The translations under genes and the position numbers were made by a program. A stretch of DNA of 64,000 nucleotides from assembly GCA_021205095.1 (NCBI GenBank), contig JAJPYE010000038.1:120089-184088 (forward strand), read 5' to 3'. Positions 34,254 through 43,119 of this stretch are shown piece after piece. How positions within the stretch are numbered: position 1 is the stretch's first letter; every line of letters begins with the position of its first letter. The notes beneath the pieces were generated by a model. That model was given only the letters and a program-made list of their open reading frames with translations, was not told the origin of the DNA and searched no databases. This DNA is from Oscillospiraceae bacterium. Its GTDB lineage: Bacteria; Bacillota; Clostridia; Oscillospirales; Oscillospiraceae.

Positions 34254-35246
34254 ATGGTCAAATATACGATCAAGCGCCTGCTGTGGATGATCCCTGTTTT
34301 GCTTGGCATTTTGTTCATTGTTTTTACATTGAGCCATTTTATGCCCGGCGACCCGGTGATTAACCGATTGGGAACGAGTTACACACAGGAGCAATACGAT
34401 GCCATGGAGCATGAGCTGGGATTGGATCAGCCGTTCTTGAAGCAATTCTGGGATTATCTGGTGGGTGTCGTTACCAAGTTCGATCTTGGAACTTCCTATA
34501 AATCCTATCGCTCCGTAAATACTATGGTTCTTGAACGACTAGGAACCACGCTAAAGCTGGGAATATTAAGTTCGATTGTAACCATTGTGATAAGTATGCC
34601 GCTGGGGATCATCTCCGCGCGGCATCAGTATCAGCCCCTTGATTATTCCGTTACAACGGTGTCCCTGATTTTTGCATCGGTACCAAGCTTTTGGCTGGCC
34701 ATGATGATGATGCTCCTGTTTTCCTTGAAACTGGGGTGGCTTCCATCGTCGGGCATCGGAACATGGAAACATTATGTGCTGCCGGTTTTGGCCCAGGGGC
34801 TGATGCCGCTGGCGTCCGTCACCCGTATGACCCGTTCCTCAATGCTGGAGGTCATCCGTCAGGATTATATCCGAACGGCCAGGGCCAAGGGACTTAAGGA
34901 AAATGTGGTCATCTACAGACATGCGCTGAAAAATGCACTGATTCCTGTTATCACGGTGATTGGTATGCAGATGAGCATGATCTTCGGTGGCTCTGTGGTC
35001 ATCGAGAGTATTTTCTCCATGCCTGGCCTTGGAACCTTGTTGATGACCTCTATCAACAGCCGTGATTACCCGGCCATCATGGGAATCGTGTTCGTGATCT
35101 CCCTGTCGGTCTGTGTTATCAATCTACTAGTGGATCTTGTATATGCGGCGGTCGATCCCCGCATCAAGGCGCAGTTCTCGTCTGGCGGCGGCTTTGGCTG
35201 GATTCAGGCTTTGAAGAAATATGGACGAAAGGAGCAGAAGGCATGA
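34254..35246 (+). CDS. ABC transporter permease (DppB-like)
   Basis: 330 residues with about six membrane segments. The EAA-type loop is seen as RQDYIRTARAKGLKENVVIYRHALKNALIP near residue 210, the site where the ATPase docks. It begins MVKYTIKRLLWMIPVLLGILF, the usual DppB opening. It pairs with the next gene, which overlaps its stop. It serves import of peptides or, in this context, of another small ligand. Confidence 0.9.
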   Translation: MVKYTIKRLLWMIPVLLGILFIVFTLSHFMPGDPVINRLGTSYTQEQYDAMEHELGLDQPFLKQFWDYLVGVVTKFDLGTSYKSYRSVNTMVLERLGTTLKLGILSSIVTIVISMPLGIISARHQYQPLDYSVTTVSLIFASVPSFWLAMMMMLLFSLKLGWLPSSGIGTWKHYVLPVLAQGLMPLASVTRMTRSSMLEVIRQDYIRTARAKGLKENVVIYRHALKNALIPVITVIGMQMSMIFGGSVVIESIFSMPGLGTLLMTSINSRDYPAIMGIVFVISLSVCVINLLVDLVYAAVDPRIKAQFSSGGGFGWIQALKKYGRKEQKA

Positions 35247-36142
35247 GCGAAACAATGACTCCTGAGGTGGAATATGCCAATTATGAAGGAGAGCTGAAAC
35301 GCCGCAGTCAGTTCAGAGAGGTATGGCGCCGCCTGCGCCGCAACAAGTTGGCGATGGTGGGCATGGTCATTGTGGTATTTCTGGTCTTTGTGGCCGTTTT
35401 TGCGAATTTTCTGGCACCCTATGATCCGTCTGCCCAGAATATCAGCGACCGACTGATGTATCCCTGTTGGGCGCATCCCATGGGGACGGACAATATGGGC
35501 CGCGATATATTGAGCCGTGTGATATATGGTGGCCGGGTATCCCTGCTTTGCTCCTTGATGAGTATCGTATTCAGCCTTATCGCTGGCGGTATCCTGGGCT
35601 GCATCGCCGGTTTCTTTGGCGGAAAGGTAGACTCGGTCATCATGCGTCTGATGGATATTCTGATGGCCATCCCCCAGCTTCTTATGGCTGTGGCTGTATC
35701 GGCTATGCTGGGTACCGGCGTGGTGACTACGGCAGTCGCCATCGCAGTGTCCGGCGTCGCGCCTACGGCCCGTATGATTCGCGCCTCTATCCTGACCGTG
35801 CGGGATCAGGAATACATACTGGCGGCTCAGGCAACAGGTTCTGGCAGCTTCCGCACCATTATGAAGCATGTACTGCCCAATATCCTTTCGCCGGTTATCG
35901 TGGATACATCATTGCGCGTGGGCGCTTCGATCATGGCGATCTCCTCCCTTAGCTTTATCGGTCTGGGCGTGCAGGCGCCTACGCCGGAGTGGGGCAGCAT
36001 GCTCAATGACGGCCTGGATTATATCCGTGACTTCTGGCCTCTGGTCACATTCCCTGGCATTGCCATTGCGCTGACGTTGTTCGGCTTCAACCTGTTTGGC
36101 GATGGCTTGCGGGATGCGCTCGACCCGCGGCTGAAACAGTAA
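35243..36142 (+). CDS. ABC transporter permease (DppC-like)
   Basis: 299 residues. The cytoplasmic N-terminus (RREVWRRLRRNKLAMVGM-type) is followed by six membrane segments, with the EAA loop REQEYILAAQATGSGSF-like near residue 185 and the ending LFGDGLRDALDPRL typical of DppC. It overlaps the upstream permease by 4 bases and precedes the first ATPase by 15 bases. Confidence 0.9.
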   Translation: MSETMTPEVEYANYEGELKRRSQFREVWRRLRRNKLAMVGMVIVVFLVFVAVFANFLAPYDPSAQNISDRLMYPCWAHPMGTDNMGRDILSRVIYGGRVSLLCSLMSIVFSLIAGGILGCIAGFFGGKVDSVIMRLMDILMAIPQLLMAVAVSAMLGTGVVTTAVAIAVSGVAPTARMIRASILTVRDQEYILAAQATGSGSFRTIMKHVLPNILSPVIVDTSLRVGASIMAISSLSFIGLGVQAPTPEWGSMLNDGLDYIRDFWPLVTFPGIAIALTLFGFNLFGDGLRDALDPRLKQ

Positions 36143-36157
36143 TAGCGGAGGTGCGGT

Positions 36158-37135
36158 ATGAGTTTATTGGAAGTAAAAAACCTTTCTGTACGGTTTAACA
36201 CAGTGGACGGTAATGTCCATGCAGTGAACGACGTCAGCTTTTCCATCGAAGCGGGCGAGAGCCTTGGCCTGGTGGGAGAGACCGGCGCAGGAAAAACCAC
36301 TACGGCCTTGTCCATTCTGCGGCTGATTTCCGTCCCACCCGGAGAATACGCCAGCGGCGAAATATTCTACGAAGGGAAGAACGTCCTTACGATGGAGGAC
36401 GAGGAGATTCGCACCATTCGCGGCAACATGATCTCCATGATTTTCCAGGATCCTATGACGGCTCTGAACCCTGTCATGCGGGTGAGCGACCAGATTGCGG
36501 AGGTTATTGAGCTTCATGAAGGATGCTCGAATTCCGAGGCGATCAAAAAGGCGGGAGAGATGCTGGAAATGGTTGGTATCCCAGCTGTTCGCGGCAAGGA
36601 GTATCCCCATCAGTTCTCCGGCGGCATGAAGCAGCGCGTTGTTATCGCCATGGCTCTGGCTTGCGGTTCCAAGCTGCTGCTGGCAGACGAGCCGACTACG
36701 GCTTTGGATGTGACAATCCAGGCCCAGATCCTGGACATGATCCGCAAGCTGAAGGATGATCTGGGTACCTCTATGCTGCTGATCACTCACGACCTTGGCA
36801 TTGTGGCGGAGACCTGCGACAAGGTGGCCATCATGTATGCCGGCGAGATCGTGGAATACGGCACGCTGGAGCATATATTCCACAACGTGCAGCATCCCTA
36901 CACCATCGGCCTGTTCAATGCCATTCCAAGCCTGGATAAAAAGGTTGACCGGCTCCAGCCCATCGGCGGACTGATGCCTGATCCGGCCAATCTGCCGAAT
37001 GGCTGCGTGTTCGGCCCCCGTTGTCCTTATGCAACAGAGCAGTGTTACAGCGAGCATCCTGACATTAAGGAAATCGAACCGGGACATTTTGTCCGCTGCT
37101 TTATAAAACAGGGAGGAGTGGATACAAATGGCTGA
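36158..37135 (+). CDS. ABC transporter ATP-binding protein (DppD-like)
   Basis: 325 residues. Walker A is GETGAGKTTT, the signature FSGGMKQRVVIA, Walker B KLLLADEPTTALD and the switch histidine is in LLITHDLG. The C-terminal oligopeptide-type region with three cysteines (GCVFGPRCPYATEQC) is the usual DppD/OppD tail, which may bind an Fe-S cluster. It overlaps the next ATPase gene by 8 bases. Confidence 0.93.
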   Translation: MSLLEVKNLSVRFNTVDGNVHAVNDVSFSIEAGESLGLVGETGAGKTTTALSILRLISVPPGEYASGEIFYEGKNVLTMEDEEIRTIRGNMISMIFQDPMTALNPVMRVSDQIAEVIELHEGCSNSEAIKKAGEMLEMVGIPAVRGKEYPHQFSGGMKQRVVIAMALACGSKLLLADEPTTALDVTIQAQILDMIRKLKDDLGTSMLLITHDLGIVAETCDKVAIMYAGEIVEYGTLEHIFHNVQHPYTIGLFNAIPSLDKKVDRLQPIGGLMPDPANLPNGCVFGPRCPYATEQCYSEHPDIKEIEPGHFVRCFIKQGGVDTNG

Positions 37136-38093
37136 AAAGTTTCTTGAGATCGAACACCTGAAAAAATATTTCAAAACAGGGGGCGGTCAGCTCCATGCGG
37201 TTGACGACATCAGCTTTACGCTGGACAAGGGTAAGGTGCTGGGCGTCGTTGGCGAATCCGGCTGCGGCAAGTCCACCCTGGGACGAACTATTTTGGGGCT
37301 GTACGACGCCACGGACGGGAAAATCATATACAAGGGCGAGGATGTGACCAAGGCGAAGGGCAAGCAGCGCAAGCTGCTGCGGCAGAAAATGCAGATCATA
37401 TTCCAGGATCCCTTTGCCAGCCTGAACCCCCGTATGACCGTGTGGGATCTAATCGCTGACCCCATCAAGGCCAATAATCTCTATAAGGACAAAAATGAGA
37501 TGAACAAGCGGGTGTGGGAGCTGATGGATACCGTGGGCCTGGCAAAGCGTCTGACCTATTCCTATCCTCACGAGCTGGACGGCGGACGGCGGCAGCGCAT
37601 CGGCATTGCCAGAGCGCTGGCTCTTGAACCGGAATTTATCGTCTGCGACGAGCCTGTCTCGGCGCTGGACGTATCCATCCAGGCGCAGATCCTGAATCTT
37701 TTGCAGGATTTGCAGGAATCAAAGAATCTGACCTACATTTTTGTGACGCATGATCTTTCCGTGGTAAAGCACATTTCCGATGAGATCATGGCCATGTATG
37801 TGGGCTGTATGGTGGAAAAGAGCAGGTCGGACGATCTGTTTGAATATCCCCTGCACCCCTATACAAAAGGCCTTCTGTCGGCTATCCCTATCCCCAGCAT
37901 CGATGTGAAACGGGAGCGGGTCATTCTCCAGGGAGAGCTTTCTTCTCCCATTGATCCCAAACCCGGCTGCCGGTTCGCCAACCGCTGCCCTTACGCCAAG
38001 GAGATCTGCACGCAGCAGCAGCCTCAGGCTGAGGAAGTTATGCCGGATCATTTCGTAGCCTGTCATTTTACCAAGGAAATCAACAATCTATAA
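37128..38093 (+). CDS. ABC transporter ATP-binding protein (DppF-like)
   Basis: 321 residues. Walker A is GESGCGKSTLG. The signature region reads YPHELDGGRRQRIGIARALAL, with DGGRRQR where SGGQRQR is usual; this is a mild departure that should be checked. Walker B is EFIVCDEPVSALD. The tail CRFANRCPYAKEIC matches the family. It ends the transporter set 22 bases before the NTF2 trio B. Confidence 0.92.
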   Translation: MAEKFLEIEHLKKYFKTGGGQLHAVDDISFTLDKGKVLGVVGESGCGKSTLGRTILGLYDATDGKIIYKGEDVTKAKGKQRKLLRQKMQIIFQDPFASLNPRMTVWDLIADPIKANNLYKDKNEMNKRVWELMDTVGLAKRLTYSYPHELDGGRRQRIGIARALALEPEFIVCDEPVSALDVSIQAQILNLLQDLQESKNLTYIFVTHDLSVVKHISDEIMAMYVGCMVEKSRSDDLFEYPLHPYTKGLLSAIPIPSIDVKRERVILQGELSSPIDPKPGCRFANRCPYAKEICTQQQPQAEEVMPDHFVACHFTKEINNL

Positions 38094-38115
38094 AATTTGA
38101 AAAAAAGGAGTATCT

Positions 38116-38844
38116 ATGAAAGAAAGATTCACAACGGATCAGCTTCTTGACCGCTGGGAGAGCCTTCGGGACATCAAGAATCTGATGGGACGCGTCAGCG
38201 CGGATTACTGCATCATAGAAATGCGCGGCATGTACGATAAGTATTGGAGCAGGAGAGCCGATGTGTGCCTGGGTGTCAACGATGGCTGGTATGACGGTGC
38301 GGAAGCTGTGAAGGGATACTACAGCTCCATTGATAAGCGCATCGCCTATTGCAGCGCCAAAATCCGGGAGATGTTCCCCAAGGACCTTGGAGACAAGACG
38401 GACGAGGAGATTTACGGCGTGGGTATGCTGGACTATAAGCCTGTGGACACGCCGGTGGTGGAGATTGCCGCCGATTTACAGACGGCCAAGGGCATCTGGT
38501 GCATTCGCGGATCTCATGCGGATTTCACAAAATCCGGCCCGGTAGCGGTTTGGGAATGGGGCTGGTTTGCTGTGGACTTTGTTCTGGAGGATGAGGAATG
38601 GAAGATCTGGCATATGCAGTATCTGGATGAGATCAACCGTGTGGAGAGCAGCAAATGGTACGGCGAGGAGGTCTCTTATCCTGAGCGTCCTGAATTTTCC
38701 TGGGCTGACGACGTGCAGGTGGCGGTACCCAACAAGCCAGCTAAACTGCGGGAGCTTTACAGCATCGACCGCCCCTTTACGCCGATTCCCGCTGTACCCG
38801 TCCCGTATGAGACCTTCAGCGAGACGTTCAGCTATGGACTATAA
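38116..38844 (+). CDS. NTF2/SnoaL-like protein B1
   Basis: 242 residues. It is paralogous to A1 at 28491 (FTTDQLLDRWESLRDIKNLMGR against FTTEQLTDRWEDQRDIKNLMGK; CLGVNDGWYDGAEAVKGYYS against CLGLNDGWYVGSSAVSGYYD). The core strand EWKIWHMQYLDEIN lies near residue 160, and the protein ends YETFSETFSYGL. AAAGGAG precedes ATG. It is first of trio B and is 22 bases behind the ABC transporter. Confidence 0.8.
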   Translation: MKERFTTDQLLDRWESLRDIKNLMGRVSADYCIIEMRGMYDKYWSRRADVCLGVNDGWYDGAEAVKGYYSSIDKRIAYCSAKIREMFPKDLGDKTDEEIYGVGMLDYKPVDTPVVEIAADLQTAKGIWCIRGSHADFTKSGPVAVWEWGWFAVDFVLEDEEWKIWHMQYLDEINRVESSKWYGEEVSYPERPEFSWADDVQVAVPNKPAKLRELYSIDRPFTPIPAVPVPYETFSETFSYGL

Positions 38845-38856
38845 GGAGGACGAAGC

Positions 38857-39618
38857 ATGAAAGAGGAAAAAATGGTTTATACCGAGGATGAGCAGGTCGT
38901 CCGTATCTGGGATGCAGAAAATGTACGTCAGGCCATGAACCGCTTGAGCTATTATCTCTCCGATAGCGATGGCCGTCGGGCTGTCAATGAGCTTTGGGTA
39001 ACGGAGCCGGATCACCGCCGCACAGCCTCCCTGGGCGTGAACACTGGGTATTATAAGGGCATCGGTGAGGTTGCCCGTCATCTGGTGCTGGATAAGAATG
39101 AGCGCTTGTATGAAAATCTCCGCGCTCGTGCCGAAGCCGAGCCCTCAATTGCTGTGAATAATTTGAATCTGGGCTATGGATGTGCAGATTTTTTGACATC
39201 CACCACTCCTGTCATAAAAATTTCCGATGATGGCCGGTACGCACAGTATATGGGCTATTATTTGGGCTTCACCACCGAAGGAAAGGCGGATCAGACGGCG
39301 GAATCGTTCTTACTGTTTGGCCGTGTGATGGCCGACCTGGTCAAGGAGGACGACGGCTGGAAGATTTGGCATCTGACCTATGCCCATGACCATTCCGTTG
39401 AGGTGGCCTCCAACTATGCGGATTTCCCCGTGAAGGGCTGGCCGGAGCCGATCAGCGACCGCTTCGGAACGCCCACCGAGGAGCGCACGGTGTATGATGG
39501 CTTCTTTGGCTGGGAGTTCTGCGCCACGGATATGCCGAAGGAAAAATATGTCACCTATACGGACAAGCAGGGCTACGGCCCGGACAGCGACATTGGCCGT
39601 CCATATTATGAGCGTTAA
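38857..39618 (+). CDS. NTF2/SnoaL-like protein B2
   Basis: 253 residues and the counterpart of A2 at 27712. It contains GWKIWHLTYAHDHS near 165 and ends KYVTYTDKQGYGPDS followed by a short tail. Start ATG 38857 lies 12 bases after B1, with AAGGAGG. As for the others, the fold suggests a binding pocket or dehydratase/isomerase site, without a provable reaction. Confidence 0.8.
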   Translation: MKEEKMVYTEDEQVVRIWDAENVRQAMNRLSYYLSDSDGRRAVNELWVTEPDHRRTASLGVNTGYYKGIGEVARHLVLDKNERLYENLRARAEAEPSIAVNNLNLGYGCADFLTSTTPVIKISDDGRYAQYMGYYLGFTTEGKADQTAESFLLFGRVMADLVKEDDGWKIWHLTYAHDHSVEVASNYADFPVKGWPEPISDRFGTPTEERTVYDGFFGWEFCATDMPKEKYVTYTDKQGYGPDSDIGRPYYER

Positions 39619-39630
39619 GGAGGGGCAGGA

Positions 39631-40605
39631 ATGAACAGAAATCTTACACGGCAGCAGCGCATCCATAATGCCATGGCCAGCCAGAAAATAGAGGACTATA
39701 AGGGCCGTCATGCCTATCTCCACGGCATTGGCTATATGCGGGAAGAGTTTGACTGTTTCTGGTATTTGTGCGATAATACCACCTGGGCCCATCAGTTTGG
39801 CCGCATGGTAGGCAAAGAAGAGATTTACATCAACAGCGTGAACCAGTCCGAGGCCATGATGGCTCAGATGACCATGGGAGCCTATGAAAACTTTCCAGCC
39901 TTTGCGGGCCATGACCTGCGATCCACCGGCAAGTCCGGTGTTCACGCTCTGGCCTCTGATGTAATCGAAGTTGCTGAGGACGGACAGAGTGTGCGGGCGT
40001 ACTACCTGACGCCGGGAACCCTGATGGGTTCTGTTGGATTCGACGGTCGTACCCGCGGCAACTCCTGGCTGTGGGAACGCTACGGATCGGAGTTCGTGCT
40101 GGTGGACGGCGAGTGGAAGTGGTTCCATGAGCATGTCTGCCCGGATATGGCCGGGTTCTATGACATCGGCAACTGGGCTCAGGAGCGTTATCAGCAGTTT
40201 GTGGACGGTACTTTGAACCTGGGCGATCTGGGCGGCTATCCCGGACTCCTTACGGAACCCGGCACTACTCACAACGACTACTGCATCGTGCAGGCTCCCC
40301 AGGATACGGTGCCGCCTCCCAAGCCCTATAAGACGCTGGATGACGACAACACCTATTCCGTGGGCCGCACAGATCCCACCTGCAAGATCACTGTCAAGAC
40401 GGCGGGGTCGCAGAAAATGGAGTGGGATGAGAGCCAGAACCTGTTCGATATAGGTTCGGCCTCCGACAAGGCGGATCACCCTAATCCTGGTGGCCCTGGT
40501 GGCCCCGGTGGTCCTGGTGGCCCTGGTGGCCCCGGTGGTCCCGGTGGCCCCGGTGGTCCTGGTGGTCCTGGCGGCCCCGGCGGACCCGGTGCTCCGAAAA
40601 AGTAA
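39631..40605 (+). CDS. NTF2/SnoaL-like protein B3 with a Gly-Gly-Pro tail
   Basis: 324 residues, 67 longer than A3. Residues 1-250 match A3 ([29 protein letters not shown]). The motif [16 protein letters not shown] lies near 240. The last 45 residues are eleven tandem GGP triplets followed by GAPKK, encoded by 40489-40587. The tail is collagen-like in period and may be a flexible or assembling extension in the cytoplasm; no signal peptide is present. GGAGG precedes ATG, 12 bases after B2. Confidence 0.8.
   Translation: MNRNLTRQQRIHNAMASQKIEDYKGRHAYLHGIGYMREEFDCFWYLCDNTTWAHQFGRMVGKEEIYINSVNQSEAMMAQMTMGAYENFPAFAGHDLRSTGKSGVHALASDVIEVAEDGQSVRAYYLTPGTLMGSVGFDGRTRGNSWLWERYGSEFVLVDGEWKWFHEHVCPDMAGFYDIGNWAQERYQQFVDGTLNLGDLGGYPGLLTEPGTTHNDYCIVQAPQDTVPPPKPYKTLDDDNTYSVGRTDPTCKITVKTAGSQKMEWDESQNLFDIGSASDKADHPNPGGPGGPGGPGGPGGPGGPGGPGGPGGPGGPGGPGAPKK
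40489..40587 (+). repeat. Eleven 9-bp GGP codon repeats
   Basis: Tandem GGT-GGC-CCT-type units, all encoding Gly-Gly-Pro, with third-base variation. The unit number can change by slippage, so length may vary among strains. Confidence 0.9.
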
Positions 40606-40670
40606 TGAATGATTGGAATGCCGGGCTGCCTGGTGCGGTTCGGCGTTCTTTTTAAGAGAGGACAGTAAAT

Positions 40671-42485
40671 ATGTATCAGACAAAATTCATAACAGAGGGC
40701 GCACACCGTGCGCTATTGCATCAGGGACGCTGGGTGATAAAGGAAAACATCCACTTTGAATATCTGACTATTTCGCCTCGCGCGGAGCTTTTGGCCCCGG
40801 AGGGAAAACTGCTCACCATGACGGTCAGCGGCGTAGTACGAGACATAAAACCGGGTAAATATTGCAATGTGCAGTTTACTCTGTCTGAACCCTATGTAAT
40901 GCCGCCTCATGGGCTGATGCAGTTCAATCAGGTCGTTCGATATATGGGGCCGGCCATCTGCGTGGAGGATGGAAAGCTCGTTCCGGCCAAATGTATCTCC
41001 GCAGCAGTGCAGGGCGGCACGATTACGGATGAGGAGGCGCGGGATCTGTATTTGGCCGCCAATGCGGAGGGATTCAATGGCATCGTGATTGCCGGAAAGA
41101 GCGACTATGAGATAGACAACGTCCGCATGGATATGGAGGGCTTTGGCGATAACGATTTCATTGGCGGCGCAGCCGGTATCATGACTGTGGATGAGAGCCA
41201 TGTGAAGGTCTGCAATTCCAAGATCACCATGAACGGCGTCACTCGCTGTGCGATCCATGTGGGAGGCGACAGCGTTGTGGAAGTGAACGACTGTGAGCTG
41301 ATGAACATAAGCCCGTCCTGTGACTGGCCAGGAAGATTTAGTTGGTCGATTGGCCTGGAGGGTACAAACCGTCTCTGTCAGTTGGCGGATAACGGTACTG
41401 TGACTTATAATCGTTGCCATTTGAGATCCAATGGCTGGGCGTTACTTTCCATTGACGGCACAGACGAAAAGGTAAAGATGGTCGTAAAAGACAGTCTTCT
41501 GGAGCTGAGCGGCCCTTCTACCCATGGATATGGCGTGTTTTGTATTGGTGAGAAATCAGAGGTCATAGTAGATCATACGACCATGGATGTGTTTGGCTAT
41601 CCTATGCTCGTTATGGGGATGGAGGAAGCGCGACCGTCTATCATAAACGGCAGTGTGATACGGGGCCGACGATTTGGCGCTATGCTGGTGGGTGACGACA
41701 GCAGTATCCTGCGTGTGGAAAATTCCCGATTCGAGACTGGAAAATCATGCTTCGTTGCAAAGGGCTCTGCCTCTGTGATCGATGTAAAGCGCTCTGAATT
41801 GATGGCTGAAAATGGCGTCATCCTTCAAATGATGGACACAGAAGAAAACGGCATGGATATGATCCGTTATTTTGTGCCTGTTGGAGAGGAGGATGAACCA
41901 ATTGCGGGGTGGAACGTCACAGAATATGATTCGGCCAGGGATGTATTGATGCGGCTGGAGGACATGTATGTGTGCGGCGATTTCTATAATTCCACCACCA
42001 ATATCCGAGCAGAGCAGAGGGCTGAAAGGCAGGGCATGGGAGAATATCACGATACGCTGGTAGGACTTGTAAGCTTCAGCGGCCCCAGAGGTGATGGCGA
42101 AGATATGCCGCCTGTGAAGGATCTGAACGGGCCGAAAAATCTCCTGTTGGAGATGCGGAATACACAGCTTTTGGGTGCAGTCAGCTCGGCCAAACAACGT
42201 TATCGGGATGGAGTGACAGAAATCACATCGGAAAATGCGATCGAGCTTTCCAATGTTATGCAATGGGCCTCGCCAACGGTCAACAACGGTGTTATCGTGA
42301 CAATGGACAAGCGCAGCTCCTGGACGGTGACAGAGACCTGCTATATCACGGCGCTGTCTCTGGCCGAAGGCGCAAAGCTGAAGGCAGAGGATGGAAAACA
42401 CTTGCGTATGCTGGTGGACGGCGTTGAGACACCTATCTTACCGGGGAAATATCAAGGAAGGATCCAGTTGGAAATCACAGCGTGA
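40671..42485 (+). CDS. Cytoplasmic beta-helix protein B with bookend modules
   Basis: 604 residues, no signal peptide. N-terminal module [20 protein letters not shown] to [14 protein letters not shown] and C-terminal module [20 protein letters not shown] to [15 protein letters not shown] match each other and those of proteins A and C. The middle carries rungs such as [16 protein letters not shown] and FYNSTTNI. It is 65 bases behind the NTF2 trio B and ends at a terminator. Probably a scaffold or binding protein for the trio. Alternative: an enzyme of the pectin-lyase fold, but I see no conserved catalytic residue. Confidence 0.76.
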   Translation: MYQTKFITEGAHRALLHQGRWVIKENIHFEYLTISPRAELLAPEGKLLTMTVSGVVRDIKPGKYCNVQFTLSEPYVMPPHGLMQFNQVVRYMGPAICVEDGKLVPAKCISAAVQGGTITDEEARDLYLAANAEGFNGIVIAGKSDYEIDNVRMDMEGFGDNDFIGGAAGIMTVDESHVKVCNSKITMNGVTRCAIHVGGDSVVEVNDCELMNISPSCDWPGRFSWSIGLEGTNRLCQLADNGTVTYNRCHLRSNGWALLSIDGTDEKVKMVVKDSLLELSGPSTHGYGVFCIGEKSEVIVDHTTMDVFGYPMLVMGMEEARPSIINGSVIRGRRFGAMLVGDDSSILRVENSRFETGKSCFVAKGSASVIDVKRSELMAENGVILQMMDTEENGMDMIRYFVPVGEEDEPIAGWNVTEYDSARDVLMRLEDMYVCGDFYNSTTNIRAEQRAERQGMGEYHDTLVGLVSFSGPRGDGEDMPPVKDLNGPKNLLLEMRNTQLLGAVSSAKQRYRDGVTEITSENAIELSNVMQWASPTVNNGVIVTMDKRSSWTVTETCYITALSLAEGAKLKAEDGKHLRMLVDGVETPILPGKYQGRIQLEITA

Positions 42486-42517
42486 TCCTGCTGACAGATC
42501 GGTTTTTACAAAATGAA

Positions 42518-42553
42518 CTAATGGGGCGTATCGGACAGCATACGCCCCATTAG
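42518..42553 (+). terminator. Terminator after beta-helix B
   Basis: A perfect 13-bp stem (42518-42530 with 42541-42553) and a 10-base loop, followed by AT-rich sequence. Confidence 0.8.
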
Positions 42554-42617
42554 TCTGTTCATATTTGTGGTTGTCTGTTTCAGCCAAAAAAAGGTTTTTC
42601 TTTTTCAGGTGAAGATA

Positions 42618-42646
42618 AAGACAATCAAGTAAACATCGGATATAAT
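42618..42646 (+). promoter_or_regulatory. Orphan promoter copy
   Basis: AAGACA (42618-42623) and TATAAT (42641-42646) with a 17-base spacer. The 16-bp element GGTTGTCTGTTTCAGC at 42569-42584 lies 49 bases upstream of the -35 box. The same pair recurs at 42930-43008. It no longer drives an intact gene; the beta-helix stump follows. Confidence 0.6.
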
Positions 42647-42655
42647 ACATACTTG

Positions 42656-42690
42656 AAAGGGGTCAGATCCAGTTGGAAGTTACAGTGTGA
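42656..42690 (+). pseudogene. 3' stump of a beta-helix gene
   Basis: The end codes IQLEVTV before TGA at 42688-42690, matching IQLEITA at the end of beta-helix B, with the preceding GATCCAGTTGGAA also shared (42464-42485). About 30 bases of the former gene survive. Confidence 0.55.
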
Positions 42691-42884
42691 TTTCTCCTGA
42701 ATTCATTTTTGCAAAGGGCCTGCACTTTGTTTTTTTCATGAATTGTTTACAGCTCCTTTTAGTTTCCCTTTGATACCTTAACACAACATAGTTTCTTTCG
42801 TTTCTTCCTTTCCTCTTTTTAAGTTGGGTTTTCGCTTTCTTTCTTGATTGGCTATAGGGAGGGCAGGCACTTCTTTTGGCCGGC

Positions 42885-42917
42885 GGGACGTATTGGTTAG
42901 CAATACGTCCCTTTTTT
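42885..42917 (+). terminator. Terminator of a lost gene
   Basis: A perfect 11-bp stem (42885-42895 with 42901-42911), five-base loop, and six Ts. No intact gene precedes it, which fits the deletion scar upstream. Confidence 0.85.
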
Positions 42918-42929
42918 ATGTGTGACGTT

Positions 42930-43008
42930 GGTTGTCTGTTTCAGCTAAAAGAATTTCTATTTTTTTCTTGATAGGGACAAAGACAGCTATGCGAGTATTG
43001 AATATAAT
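42930..43008 (+). promoter_or_regulatory. Promoter and upstream element of the third OYE operon
   Basis: GGTTGTCTGTTTCAGC at 42930-42945, then AAGACA (42980-42985) and TATAAT (43003-43008) with a 17-base spacer. The -10 box lies 112 bases before the OYE start. Because the same element sits at almost the same distance from the orphan promoter, it is a candidate activator site. Confidence 0.65.
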
Positions 43009-43119
43009 TATAATTATGTTGATAAAGTAACAAACTTTGCGCGCTATCTGATATAGACAGGAAATAGATCTGCTGGATGGCCGTGCATCTGAGAACATTG
43101 AGAAAGGAAACCTGAGATC

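Larger units (their letters stand above)
42486..43119. other. Intergenic region with a duplicated promoter and gene stump
   Basis: 634 bases without an intact gene. It contains a terminator, a beta-helix gene stump, two related promoters and a second terminator. The layout suggests a tandem duplication followed by deletion of most of one gene. Confidence 0.6.

Noticed and set aside
39310..40683. Minus-strand frame with a TGATG-type repeat (457 codons)
   Set aside because: It is the antisense of NTF2-like B2 and B3; its repetitive Thr-Gly-Ala part is the complement of the GGP repeat.
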